Shown piece by piece: positions 23,837 through 36,455 of a stretch of 64,000 bases of DNA. Numbering within the stretch: the stretch's first letter is position 1; each line of letters begins with the position of its first letter. The DNA is from Populus alba (Eukaryota > Streptophyta > Magnoliopsida > Malpighiales > Salicaceae): contig NC_133289.1 in NCBI RefSeq assembly GCF_005239225.2, positions 4,471,501-4,535,500 of the forward strand, written 5' to 3'. The notes beneath the pieces were generated by a model. That model was not told where the DNA came from. It ran no database searches and was given only the letters and a program-made list of their open reading frames with translations. A program made the position numbers and the translations under genes.

Positions 23837-26800
23837 CTACTGGTGGAGCTTCATTCTGCCTTCCATTTTCAATTGATTGGAGTGCAGAGATGCTGCATCA
23901 CAACGACAATTTAAGTCAAGGTTCAATCTATTCATGTTTGAAACAAAAAGGAGTGACCTAGTAACTTTTCCATCTTATAAAGAACTCAGAAATGTTAATG
24001 ATCATAGACACCAGATTCCACCGTCCATGTTTTAACAGTCGCCATGGATTTTGAAGTAACGACTAGCAAAGCTAGAAGCCAGCAATCAAATTCCCTTGCC
24101 AGTTTTAACATCCAAACATAAAATGCTCTTCTATTTCATGTATACTTCAAATCTTAATAAATAAACATTTTTAAAAATTGGAAAAATTACTTGCATGAAT
24201 TACCTTTTCTATGATATGATCTTTTATTAAACAGTGTTCATTTTCTTCTAAATGCGCGAGCGCGCGCGCGTGTGTGTGGGGGGGGGGGGGGAGGGGGGCT
24301 TTTCTATACATAAGATAGGCGGACGTCATGAGATAACGAGGGATGTTGGTTTCTTTCATTCTTTTGTTTTTCCTGACAAAATATATAAAAGAATAAACTA
24401 GCATGTAATCTACCTGAATTTGCTGAAGAGTCGTAACTTAAAAGAGAGTTCTCGGGAGTAATGAAGTTATGGCTGTCTTCTTCTCTGCCCCAAATTGGCT
24501 GGTGAAGCGCATCAAACTGCCAGTGCTGTTGGAACTGGTGTCTGTTTCCATTGACTTGGGCTTCTGGCCACATCAGAGGCATTAGCATGCCGGGGAAGTT
24601 ACTGTCAATTAGAGATCCACTCTGCAAGTTTAGAAGGAGCAGCAAATTAGCTAATTCATATACATTTTTACTGCATGAACTTGTGGAGATTATTAAGTAA
24701 ATGAATTATAATTACCAAGGAAATGTTTTTATCAAGGAAATAATTTAAATGAAGCATCAGGATTTCATTTAAATTACAGATCATGGCATGAAATGCCACA
24801 ATGCCTGGGAAAATTCAGTGATTTCAAATGTACAGGGTAAATCAGCAATGCCAGAAACATAACCAGCAAATACAATAGGCAGGTAATGTGTACTTTCTGC
24901 GGAGATATAATTGAATTGGACCTTAGACCAACCGTTCCAGAACAACTGCACAGTTGAAGGTAAAAATTTATGTAGATGGAATGGCATGGTCCCAAATTTG
25001 ACCCAACGCTTTGCACGTAATAGTGAAGGAAAACTGTCCTATCAGGAAACAGATGTAAATTTACTGTGATAACTGTATCATAATTACAAAAGCTTACTTT
25101 TTTGTTTCCAACTACTTAATAAAGCACCGGCAAAATGCTAATAAAATAGACATAACAAGTAGGCACTGAAAATCTAGAAATCCAATAGAAGTAGAAGTGT
25201 TTCAAGGTGGTGAACAGCTGATGCACCAGAGCGGATTTATGAAGGGTATATAGAAATAGCTCAACCAGCATGCAGCTACACAAGGTATAAACTTTTGCTG
25301 TGCTGTGACACAAAACCCAGGAGGAAAAATAGAAAGGCAAAAACCGATACTTACTTCTGCAGCCAACATGCTGTCGAGATTGAAATCAATTCTTGGGTTA
25401 ACTGCTGCAAGTCTCATTGATAAGAACTGGAACCAAAGAATCGCACAACCAGAATAAGATCATGGCTTTGAATTATGGAAGTAGGTAAGCATGCTAACAT
25501 ACACAGAGATGATACGAGCTTGACAATTCCAGAAGTTTTGCATCTATACACAGAGATGATACAAAAAATGGCATCCAAAAAAATCAATAAATCTAGTGGT
25601 CTAGAATTATAGATGTTGCAGCTCCTCAATGAGTGGGCACATCAAGTGGTCGAATTTGACATCCTTCTCCCATTATCCAGTGGTCTAAGTAAAATAGGGA
25701 AACCCCCATCTCCCTTCAAATAGGGAAACCACTGAATTATAGATGTTGCAGCTCCTCAATGAGTGGGCACATCAAGTGGTCGAATTTGACATCCTTCTCC
25801 CATTATCCAGTGGTCTAAGTAAAATAGGGAAACCCCCATCTCCCTTCAAAAACTGGAATCACCCTTTCCTATCCTGTTAAGATTATTTAACACCTGCCCA
25901 ACCCACCCAAGAACAGTTGATCTAACTGCTGCTGTTTACGAATCCTAATATTCCCCATCCCCACCCCCAAAACCAAAAAAATAAAAGGAAGAAATTCTCA
26001 CCTCCACTTGACATTGCAGGGACTGCACATGATTGATAATTTCATCCAAAACCAATGCTGTACCAGAAATCTGCATAGAAAGATAACTTTCAATAGCTAA
26101 GACAAGTTGTAATTTAAAGAGGAAGCAAGCTGCAATGATCCAGGGGCAGCTAGTTAGAGATAATCTCAAGTAAATAATTCGATCACATCAAAGCAAAGAA
26201 GACATGTATATAACTAGACAGGTGAGATATATATATGTTTGCTTACAGTTACAGAGACCACCATGCCAGTTAGTTATGATGACACTAATATTATTTGTAT
26301 AGACAAAAGGATTGGGCTTCATTTTTTACTCTTTCCACTTTAAATTGAAAAGCAATCCTAGTTAAAAAAAGACAATGATCAAATACAAGCATAACAAGCC
26401 AATAATCAATCTGAAGATAAGAAAGCACTAGACATATTTTTGCTGGCAGCATTACATGGGTGTAACTTTGAAGAACTTTCAACTCGGTAGTATTAAAATT
26501 TACACCATGAATTACAGCAAAGATATAGCAACAACATCTAGCAAGAAAGAGACAACTTGATCAAAAGTTAAGGTTGAACACTGATTAATCCGCACACTCT
26601 TATGACAACATATTCAGTACTTGAAGAAATTTTGGTGAAGCCCACAAGAGCCCCTTATAAACTACTTAGGTGCATGTGGAATATAACATGAACTTTGGGA
26701 TTCAATAAATAATTCGTCTAGAGACGACACAAAAGGGGCATGCCAGTTATGGCCTTTTGCTCAATTAATCCCAGTTAGAGTCGAAGCGCATTTACATAAT

Positions 26801-28725
26801 ACATATGGTCCCAAAACTAACTTATGGTTTCAATTTCACGTAATAGCCTCTTATGCTGTACGTGCTCATTTTATAAGAGAAACGCAAACGGAAGCAACAT
26901 GCATGAGAAGCATCTACAGCGCAGTCACGTTGACAATTAAACTTCTGTTACTTTCTGAAACTTCAGAAAATCACAATTAGTGGTCCCAAGAGGGCCAAGA
27001 GGGAGGGTTATCACTGGTTATTGTAATCTATACGTGGTCAAAATCACTTTATTCAGACAGGAAGCAAAATATATCCATGTTGTCATTCCTTTTATCAGGA
27101 GCTAGATGGGAAAAAAGAAAAAAAAAAACCGTCTATTCTTTGTTTTAACAAATTATATGGGTTTGATTATCAACAATCACATCATGTCTCTTTGCAGTTA
27201 GGTCTAGAAAATTAGGCACACAAACTCTCCCATGGATGCCTTTTGTCATTTTTTTCATTGTCCATCAAAGATGGATACCAAACTTGTAAGATAAGTTGGT
27301 ACCATTCACCTTTCAAAGTGGGACCAGATTTTTTTATGTCCAAGGAGATGGGACCCGATCAATATATACAGCAAGAATATTAACTGTTTCCAGGCACCTC
27401 CAGCTAGTTTCCACACAATAAATTTCTAGTCCAATCCCATAAGGGCATTCCTGTCATTTCCATGAACTTTAAGGTCAAACTTTGAGAAAATTTTAAAGGG
27501 TCCTTTGGATCATTTTATTGGAACACGGACATCCTCCCCACTGAATCACAGTCCCAGAACCCATGAAATGACCAAACTATCCTCAAAAGGGACCTCTGAC
27601 AAGCAAAAAGTGGGCAAAAAACAAAAGGAAAAACCACTGAAAACAGATAAATTTACAAAAATGCCACCATGAAACCCAGATAACACTTTTCTTGGTGCAA
27701 AAGCAAGGACAACTTTTTCTTATGTAAAAAGGTGACAATGACAAACCCCCCTTAAATTAACTCACATATAATCCAAAATCCCAAACCCGCTTTTAAGGTA
27801 ATCATAATTAAAACAAATCACAATCAAATGATGATTAATCACAATCAAATGATTAATTAAAAAGACAAAACACCAACATCATTACCATATCTTGCTAACT
27901 AACCTTATTGCAGCCTGGTACCAGTTCTTGTAATAACTTCATTCTTTGATTAATCTTCTCTCTCCTCGCCTAGAAAAAAAATTAGCACATCAATTAATTT
28001 CCATTTAATCAACTTCTTAATAATAATCAAATTAGACAAAATTAAATCAAATTACTCTTTCTGCTAAGCTATGGCTATCTGTTGCTTGTCCCCGCCGAGC
28101 TCGAACATGAACGTAAGGCAGCTTGTCTTCTTCTTGTTGAGAGCTCTCAGTTTTGCTCTTCTTTGGTGCTGCTTTAACCTAATTTCACAACAATTGATCT
28201 CAATTCAACACATAATTCACTAATTTGCCGCAAATCTTAAGATTCCCTCGAAGAAACCCTAATCTTTACCTTCTTCTCTCGTTCCTTTCTCTTCGAGGAC
28301 GGCCTTGCATTTGGCGCCGAATTATCCACGGTTGGATCAGAGACCAACGGATGAGATGAATCAAGGTAAGACCCCGTCTCTAGTGGCTCACACTTAACGG
28401 CTGATGCTTTCTCGAGATCCTTCGAGCTCGAGTTTGACGGAACGGAGCTGGAATCCGTTGAATTACTACCGCCATTAAAAACGGGGAATATGGCGGGAGT
28501 GTCTGAGGGAAAAGTCAAGTTCGGGTACTGCTTTTGACCTGAGTCCGAATGAAGCAACTCCACGGCTTGATTAGCTGGTAATTCTAGTAAAGCAGTGAAA
28601 GAACTCGCGTTTTCTGATGGCGCAGTGATTAAGTGACGGATATCTTCACCGAGTTGGAAGGAATCCAGTCCGGTTTCGTCAAGCTCGGGTCCGGATCTAG
28701 CTCCGGATGCGGTTGTAAGATCCAT
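23837..28725 (-). CDS. bHLH transcription factor, bHLH48/bHLH60 type
   Basis: Seven exons join in phase: 28725-28270, 28178-28056, 27969-27904, 26070-26002, 25426-25355, 24621-24414 and 23892-23837, giving 349 aa. Residues 1-152 are acidic and Ser-rich, with a basic run (KRKEREKK) at the end. The DNA-binding basic region ([20 protein letters not shown]) carries His188, Glu192 and Arg196, the H-E-R triad of plant bHLH proteins that bind E-boxes of the CACGTG (G-box) type. Helix 1, loop and helix 2 follow ([32 protein letters not shown]). Downstream motifs ([39 protein letters not shown]) are typical of the bHLH48/60 subgroup, which in Arabidopsis acts in flowering-time and hypocotyl growth control. 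The final exon is only 56 bases and adds the conserved LHSNQLKME tail. Exon boundaries inside the bHLH domain match the subgroup's intron pattern as far as I recall. Confidence 0.93.
24250..24298. repeat. GC/GT/poly-G tract in bHLH intron 6
   Basis: About 18 bases of alternating GC-rich purine-pyrimidine sequence (GCGCGAGCGCGCGCGCG) run into GTGTGTG, then a run of 14 G, A, and 6 more G. Alternating GC/GT can adopt Z-DNA and the G run can stack. In the transcript (minus strand) it is a C-run followed by CACACGCGCGC. Confidence 0.9.
25604..25850. repeat. Exact 117-bp tandem duplication in bHLH intron 4
   Basis: The segment at 25604-25720 is repeated without a visible change at 25734-25850. A 13-base linker (TAGGGAAACCACT) partly repeats internal sequence, so the period is 130. 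It lies between exons 4 and 5 and touches no splice site. Perfect identity in otherwise drifting intron DNA means a recent event or an assembly artefact. Confidence 0.95.
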
Positions 28726-28879
28726 TTCCTTAATTTAATTTAAGAAGGTCAGTTTATAGAGAGGCAGAGGGTCAAATGATGGAGTGCTCGGTTGTCTGTT
28801 ATGAGTTCTGTTGTGGCGTGTTTGGTTTCAGAGTATACAGAGAGTTTTTGATTATTTGAGGGGAGAAAGAAGCAACGTT

Positions 28880-28990
28880 GGTGTTGTGGAGGGTGAGTGT
28901 TTAAGCTTTAAATAAATAAATGGGAATTTCTAGAGAGGGGGGGGGGGAGGAAGTGAGTGAGGGTGTTTATAGAGAGAGAGAGGGGTTGTG
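28880..28990 (-). promoter_or_regulatory. Leader and upstream region of the bHLH gene
   Basis: Upstream of the ATG the minus strand carries a TATTTAAAG-like element near 28905-28920. Further upstream lie a C/G homopolymer run (28937-28948) and a (GA)n tract (28971-28982). Which TATA-like element is used cannot be told from sequence. Confidence 0.3.
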
Positions 28991-29149
28991 ATGCTGGGGA
29001 GAGTGTACAGTTCTTAACGGTACAGTTCGATTTGGTGAAGAGGAAAATAGACTGGAGGCCTTGGGACCCACTGGAAATTTACTGTAGGGAGGATCAACTC
29101 CTTGTCAAAAAGGAAGAGTAAAAGGGACGGCTCGGGACTTGAGAATTGA

Positions 29150-32100
29150 TAGCGTAGAGGATCAACTATCTTATAGTCTAGAGAGACTGTAGAATCTCGG
29201 TAAATTCTTGAATTTAAATAAAATAATAAAAACTATTAATATTAAATGAAAAAAATAACTCATCATAATTATAATTTAGTTCTTCTTCCTTCTACCCTTC
29301 CTACTTTTTTAAAATTACAGTTTATATTTTAAATTTTACTGCGCATAACAGTTTACAGCATAAATGATTTTATAGTTTAGCTTATTTTATATTCATTAAT
29401 AATATAAACTGTAACTTTTCATAACATAAAATATAAACATAAAAACAACTAAATTATATAATGATCATAACAATTATCAGATTTTATTATTATTATTTTA
29501 ATTGATATATTATTTTAGATTTTTTGAGTTGATTTTTTGTGCTCATGGTTGATTTATACAAAGGTTAAATGAGTTTCGGGAAGACTTTTAGATTTGTTAT
29601 TTATATAACACTCCTGCCCTTCTTTCAATTTTACTGTAGAGCTTGCCTTGTCATGATTCCAAAATAAATAAAAGACTAAAATTTTCTAAATATTGTATTT
29701 TTTAATGGTTAGAATACTTTTAGATTCAGCTTATTAAATATTTTTCACAACAATCAAAATTCTAAAAAAACATCTATCTTGAAACATATTTATAAGAAAT
29801 TTAAATAATATAAAAAATCAAACTTGTTAAGATGATTTTGTATTTAAAGTTGCAATATAGTTGATCTAAGTAATTAAATTTAGATCCTATTTGTTTTTGT
29901 GTTTTAAAAGCGTTTTTTAGAAAATTTTAAAATTTTTTATTTTTTTTCTTTACTTCAAATTAATATTTTTTTAATATTTTCAAATTATTTTGATGAGTTG
30001 AATCTAGAACAACATGTAATTACCATTGCAAGACATACAAATGGAGACAAAGGGAATAAAGAAGATATATGTCCATGTTTTTTCAAGTTTTTAAAATGTA
30101 AGAAGTTATTTTAATTCTTCGGTAGTGTTTGGGGTTGCGTTTCTACCTGCGTTTTGCAAAATTTGAATTTTTTTTTTTGCTAAAATTGAGTGTGGTTTGT
30201 ACTTTTTGGATCGTTTTGATGTGCTGATGTCAAAAATAATTTTTAAAAATGAAAAAACATCATTAGCATGTATTTCGGCACGAAAAGCTATTTGAAAAGC
30301 AACCGCTACCACACTGCCAAACACGCTCTTCATCTTTATTGTTTAACCAAATATATTTTTATTTTTATATATTTTTTCATTATGTTATAAGATATTAACC
30401 GGAAGTAATCTAGTTAATTACTATCTATTTGACTCATGCTTTGCCATGTGTCACACACTTTGTTTTCAAAAAAATCTGGATATGCAGGTTTTCTTAACAT
30501 GTTTTTTTACACACAAAAAAAAATTATAAGTTTAAATCAAAAGGCTCGCGCAAGCATTTAATTAAAAAAAATCAATAAATATATGTATAAGTGAAATGAA
30601 AAAAAAACATCGTTCACAATAGCTAAAAGTAAAATTACAAAATTTAAGAGATAGTTATAGATCAAAATATTTGGTCTCATAACATGAAAAATTTACTCGA
30701 ATGTGTTCACTGGATTTTTTTATTAAAGCCTATATGTTATTAAAATCAAACAATAATAGAAATGGACACACATGAAAATAATTGAATAAAATGAAATGAA
30801 AAATATAGTGCAAAGTTGCACATATTATAAATATTATCTAAAAATAAATAATTTTTATTTTTTTTAAATAAATTTCATCCATAGAAAAAAAAACAAAATA
30901 TAGATGAATCAGAGAAATATCTTTAAAAATTAAATACATACAAAACAATTTAAAAAAAAAAAACTCTATTAAAAAAAATGTGGCCTAGGTCACGAGACAT
31001 AGATAAACTGGTAAAAAAGAAATTGAAGATAACCACATAACCATTTTTTTTTTTTTACAAAAAAATCATAATTTCAAACGATGAAATCAAGAAAAGAAAA
31101 TGAGCCAAAAAATATTGTCCTGCATTAAGTTTTTCAAACTTGTGACTCGGGTTATTAAATTGAAAACACAATAAATAAAAAAATTACAAAGATCAATCCC
31201 CAACAAATCAAACGTTGAAGGATAAAACCAAGAAAAAAAAATCAATCAAGCAAAAGAATCCAAAGCAAAAAAATTATAATTAAAAGAATGAGAGTGAAAA
31301 TCCAAATAAAAAATAAATTAGACGACAACAAAAAATTTAATTGGAGGGTTAAATTGAAAATAAAAATAACTTTAACAAAAGAAAAACCAAATCAAAAAAA
31401 CAAGGGTCAAATTAGAAAGAAAAAAAAAACAATACACCATAAACTTTGATTAAAGGAAGAAATTGAAAACCAAAAAAGCTTTGACAAACAAACTGAGGAA
31501 AAAATAAAAAAAAATCAAAAGAATAAGTATCGAATTGAGAAAAATAAGGATTGTATTAAAATACCAGAAACAAAAAGGGCTAAGGTGTACTTTACAGGGC
31601 AAGAGGGAGAAAAAAAAAGAAAAAAAAATCACCAACTACAAACCACCCATTAACTATTGTCACATGCTGCACTAGGAGAAAAAGGGTAAGTCATTACTTC
31701 CAAAGATACTGCAAAACAACAAATTTGCTCACTAGGATGCATCGCCCAAAAAACTTGGGTACCTCCCGCACTAATGCTTAAGGAAAACACACCAACAACT
31801 TTTTAATTTTAGAAATAATTATTAAGCATGAAATGTCTAAAATGCCCTTCATGATTTTGAAATAAAAACAATGTAAAAAGACAAAAACACCCTTGAAGAC
31901 ATGCCTTAATTTTTTATGATTATAAGAGCAAAAAAAATTATTTTACTGTTTTTTTAAAAAATAAAAATATTACTAGTTATCATTTTTATTTTTTAGATTT
32001 TAGAGGTAAATCAATTATTTTACTACTCTACAAAAATTAAAAAATAAAAATACACCATGACAATCCTTTTTATAACCAATAGACCATTAAAAAAAAACCG

Positions 32101-32200
32101 AATTACCCTTAGAACAAAGGCACTCCAAATTTTTCTTCAAAGAACAAAAGCATAATTTAACTGTCACAGTAAATAATTTTTTTTTTTTTTTTTGTGTGTG
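29150..32200. other. Gene-free AT-rich region with dispersed repeats
   Basis: No coding sequence is recognisable. It contains a clear MITE (30125-30324) and a long A-rich stretch (about 30950-31700) that looks like the complement of the T-rich arrays near 17-20 kb, with CACGAGACATAGATAAACTG and TTGTGACTCGGGTTATTAAA. A segment near 31631 (TCACCAACTACAAACCACCC ... ATTGTCACATG) is shared with 60226 (TCACCAACCACCAATCCATTG ... CGTGTCACG). Confidence 0.5.
30125..30324. mobile_element. MITE, ~200 bp, GTGTTTGG termini (copy A)
   Basis: The left terminus is GTGTTTGGGGTTGCGTTTC, the right terminus ACCACACTGCCAAACAC, and GTGTTTGG/CCAAACAC are perfect inverted ends. The interior contains TTGAGTGTGGTTTGTACTTT, GATCGTTTTGATGTGCTGAT, ATGTATTTCGGCACGAAAAG and CTATTTGAAAAGCAACCGC. 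It is nearly the same as the element at 61278-61476. A 75-codon open frame across it is coincidental and reappears in the other copy because the element is conserved. Confidence 0.75.
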
Positions 32201-32640
32201 TGTTTATGTGAACATTGATTGATTTTCAGAGTATTTTTTCTGCCCTCTTTATTGTTTCTGTTAATTTTCATTCATTGCAGAGCTCTTTGTTGCCCTGGTC
32301 CTTGATTGCTTGAGAATCATGGTCTGGTGAAAGATCTTGGCACGTACAACCCTTGTATCTGTGTTTTTAAGAAGCTTGACAGGAGCTTCTATAAAAGTTA
32401 AAACGCAAGAAAGAGGGGAGAGAGAGTGTGGGCCGCAAGTTACTGTAGAGGTCCAGTTAGGCGGGGACCGGAAACCAACCAAAGCCCGACAAGGTTTTTA
32501 TTTGTTGAAGATGACCTGTCCTTATCTTGCATTCATAGGCAGCACGGTTTGTGGTGGATCTCTGCTTTCTCTCTGTTTAGTCCTCTTACAATCTTTTATT
32601 TTAATTTCCTCCTCTAATCTCTATTGATGCACTTAGGGGT
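32200..32640 (+). other. GC-richer island of unknown nature
   Basis: This stretch stands out from the AT-rich surroundings. It has TTCTATAAAAGTTAAAACGC at about 32387, followed by GAAAGAGGGGAGAGAGAGTG and a G+C-rich segment, a layout resembling a TATA box and leader. No protein family is recognised in any frame (longest frame 96 codons). It may be a decayed promoter or gene fragment, or an unannotated transcript. Confidence 0.3.
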
Positions 32641-34276
32641 GAGCACTAACCAAGAAAAAACCTTAATTACCCAAACTATATGAATCAATTCTTGTATTAA
32701 ATTCTGAAAAAAGGATAATATGGTAAAAAGAAAAAAACAGGTTACTTGAATTACTCAAATTATAGTTTTGTTTGTCTATATACTTATTTATAATAATTGT
32801 TTCAAATAATGGGCTTCTAGTTTTCTTTACAACTATAATTGTATGGTAGAACATCTTCTAGGGCCTAATTTTATGTAGTTTTTTAAATTCTTAAATGAAT
32901 TTTGGATAAAAAAAATTAATCAAAATAGTGAATTGGATTTAAAACTTAGCCAATTGAAATTACTTAAACTACTCGAAATATAATTCAAATAAAATAAAAT
33001 TAAGAGAATTAAAACACTATTTTGAGTTGAAGATTTTGACAACAAGAAGAATAATTAAATTCAAATTAACTTTTTTTTCGAGTTATTCAAATTTGCAATC
33101 ATCCCCTTACAAATCATCATGTTGTTGGGTTCATGATGGTAATGTTACGTGTGTATTAAAATTAGCACAATCTTTGATGATAATTCGGGGATGAAATTAA
33201 AAAAATAAAGATCAAATTGCTATGTAAATAAGAAATAAGGGGATGAAATTAGAAAAAAAAAATTAGTAAGAAGACAAATCAAGAAGCGATTGATAATGAA
33301 GGGACCAAATGCACAATTAACCAGCCAAGAAAAATGTATGTTAATTTTTCTTGGGGGTTAACAAATGATAAAAAAAAAAAAATGTAGATATTTTTTTTTC
33401 TCGTTCTTTTATTTATTTTTGGTTGGACTCGATGCTATGACGTTTAGATACCCTGGAAGAACACGTGTTTCATTCCTATAGGTTCACGGCTCGTTTATTT
33501 AATGCTATTGCACGTGTCTCATTGTTCTGAAAATGTGTTTTTCCAATTTATCCTATTCTTGTGTTTATTAACTATAAACAAATGATAAAATTAATTGTTT
33601 ATATTTTTAAATTATTTTGATATATTAATAAAAAATAATAAAAAATATTATTTTAATATATTTTAAAAAATAATTATAATCATTACTACATCGAATACTG
33701 TATTAAATGATTGGTAGTTGAGAAAAGCAGTTGTCACATCAATTTTGCGTTCCCCAATTATACAATGACTGGATAATTGAATTTGGGACTCGTACGTTAT
33801 GATTTCCAGGATGTAAATATTTACGTTATAATTAGAATATCAGTGTTTTTTTTCAAACTAATTTTATTCTTTAAGCTTATTATTAATAGCGACAGCAATC
33901 AAGAAGAAGAAAATTTAAAAGCATTCTAGAAGAACAATGAATACTTGCTACACGAGTCCAATTTAAAAAAGAGATATATGATAAAAGAAAGAAACTATAT
34001 TAATTGGATCCATAAAAAGGGATAAAGATATTTTAATCTAGGTTTAAAAATATTTTTTATATATTATTTCTTTATTTATTTATTTGTGTCTATCCCTCTT
34101 ATAAAATATTAATAATTATCCAGAATCACTCTTAGACTTTCTATAAAAAAATGGTTCACCAAAATTTGGAGCTATGAAATTAAGGAGGCAGAGGTAACCA
34201 TTAAATTATTACCTATTCCACCACAGAAAAATAAAATAAGAATAAAAAACTCAATTCACATCTCTTTAATATATGT

Positions 34277-34465
34277 CTGTTTAGGAGTGTGATTACGATT
34301 GATTTTTAAAGTGTTTTTCGTATTGAAATGCATCAAAATAATATTTTTTATTTTTTAAAAATTATTTTTAATATTAACACATCAAAACTATTCAAAAATA
34401 TGTAAAAAAATAATTTTTAGTAAAAAAAAAATTAAATCTTTATAAAACGCCGTGTTCCCAAACAG
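34277..34465. mobile_element. MITE, ~190 bp (copy D)
   Basis: Its ends are CTGTTTAGGAGTGTG and the inverted GTTCCCAAACAG. The interior matches the AT-rich family core (AAAAATTATTTTTAATATTAACACATCAAAA). It is oriented opposite to the copy at 30.1 kb. Confidence 0.55.
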
Positions 34466-35266
34466 TTTGATATACTCTATCCTTCAAAGGCAATCCCATG
34501 GTTATCATTAAGAATTGATATTCTAATGGTCTCTCTAATATTCAATGAAAGAAAAATTCAATATGAGAAAATCGATTCAAAAATACTTTAATTATTAGAA
34601 ATAAAAACAATATATTTGTTCCAATTTAAATGTTGATCGAAGAGACATTAGATTCCCCTAAAAAATTAGTTGAGATTTTTTTTTTTTTTGTAACAATAAC
34701 TTGAAAGAGGTAAGCAATTCCTTGGAAGAAATGATAGTATGCATGTTAGTTAAGACATCGTATCAACCAACATCCATGGCCATGATGAATATATCGATTG
34801 CTGAAAAATAAAGTTTCAAGGATTTGATAGTTCCACATCCGAATCATTTTATGCCTAGCTAATTAAGTATATATGTTTGCTCGAGAGGGATCATAAGTAC
34901 TCAAGAAGGGACTCTCGACATTGCTCATGGTTGTGTTGGATTTTACTTGAATTAATAAAAGCCCTTGTATTAGTTATATACCCATCGCTAATTATTAATT
35001 AGGCTTGATTTTCGTACAGGGTTTGTCTAATTATCAGATGTGTGAAATTACTTTCAATAGATTTAAATAAAATGTAATTACAAAAACAAATAATTAATAA
35101 TGATAGAATCCAATAATTATTCATTAATTGTCCACTACAAGATTTTCCATTCATTATACTTGAGATTGCATAATTAAGAGGACCATTCTGCAGCTTTCCA
35201 TGGCCTGCTATGCAATCTGATATTTATGATGCTCCATGAGCTAGCTATCTAGGGCTCAGGCCAGGG

Positions 35267-35290
35267 GTTTAGGTTTAGGTTTAGGTTTAG
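35267..35290. repeat. Short telomere-like hexamer run
   Basis: Four TTTAGG units in a row (GGTTTAGGTTTAGG...). The plant telomere unit is the heptamer TTTAGGG, so this is one G short in each unit and is not a perfect interstitial telomere. Confidence 0.8.
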
Positions 35291-36210
35291 CCTTGGAGGG
35301 GCTATACGTGCCTGGTCATGATATAATTTCACGACTGATAAACTGGGAACTTGGGCGGGAAACACATAATCACAGCAAGAAAATGTGGAGACACGGTAAT
35401 CAATTAGGGCAGATCTTATGCTTGGTCTTTTTCATGTCCTGCTTGAGCTGTTAACGTCGTTGAAGTTTTCTGAAATCATAGAGAAAGCCACTGATCGATC
35501 TAGACTCTCTTCAACAAATGAGACCTCTAGTTTTGACATGGCAACGCAGTAATACAAGCACAAGTTACATGCATCTTCAAGAACCAAGTCCTCGTGAAAT
35601 CAGACCTCTGGGCAAAAAGATACGTTCTTAATGAGCCTTGTTCTTGATAAACTGTCTATTTTAAAATCTGTCATTGACCTATGGTCTTTGTCCCTTGATC
35701 AATTTGAATATATTTCTCCTCTCGAGAGCTGTAAAGATAAATCACAAATATATTAGACATGTTATGCGACATGTGTTTTGGGAGAAGTGCTATTTATATA
35801 TCAGCTCATCGAGGGGATTTTTTTACCGCTTTTAAAAAAGTGATACCAATCTCATGTAAGTCTTTTCAAGGGGTTTTTTTTTTTCAATTAGAGTTTTTAA
35901 AAATTTTATTTTTTTTTAAATTAAATTTTTTACTATTAAATTATTTTAATGTGTTAATATCAAAAATTAATTTTTAAAAATAAAAAAAATATTATTTTAA
36001 ATTATTTTCAAACACAAATTACTTCAAAAAATAATTATTACCATTATATCAAACAGTAATTAATAAAATAGAGTTTATACACGAGGCACAAAGCCCAAAA
36101 ATGGACAGTTTTAAAGTGAGGAACCATTTTATCAAGGGGTCTTGCGATACTCAAAACAAAATTTCAGTTAACAATACAACGTCTCGAAAATAAATAAGAG
36201 AAAATAATGT

Positions 36211-36455
36211 CGTAAAATATTGAAATTCTATATAAAATCTCGTAAAAACTATTAAAGTCTCACACACACACATATATTACCAAATGCTCCTTTGGAAAAA
36301 TTAAAATGCTCCTTTGGAAAAATGATCACCCTTATATAACACAACTAAAATGCGAGGAAACAAAGACGTAAAATATTGAAATTCTATATAAAATCTCGTA
36401 AAAACTATTAAAATCATACTGATGTATATTACCAAATGCTCCTTTGGAAAAATTA
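36211..36455. repeat. Imperfect tandem duplication, period ~156 bp
   Basis: CGTAAAATATTGAAATTCTA, continuing through TATAAAATCTCGTAAAAACT to CCAAATGCTCCTTTGGAAAA, occurs at 36211-36302 and again at 36367-36451. The first copy carries an extra small duplication of AAATGCTCCTTTGGAAAAAT. Confidence 0.85.
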
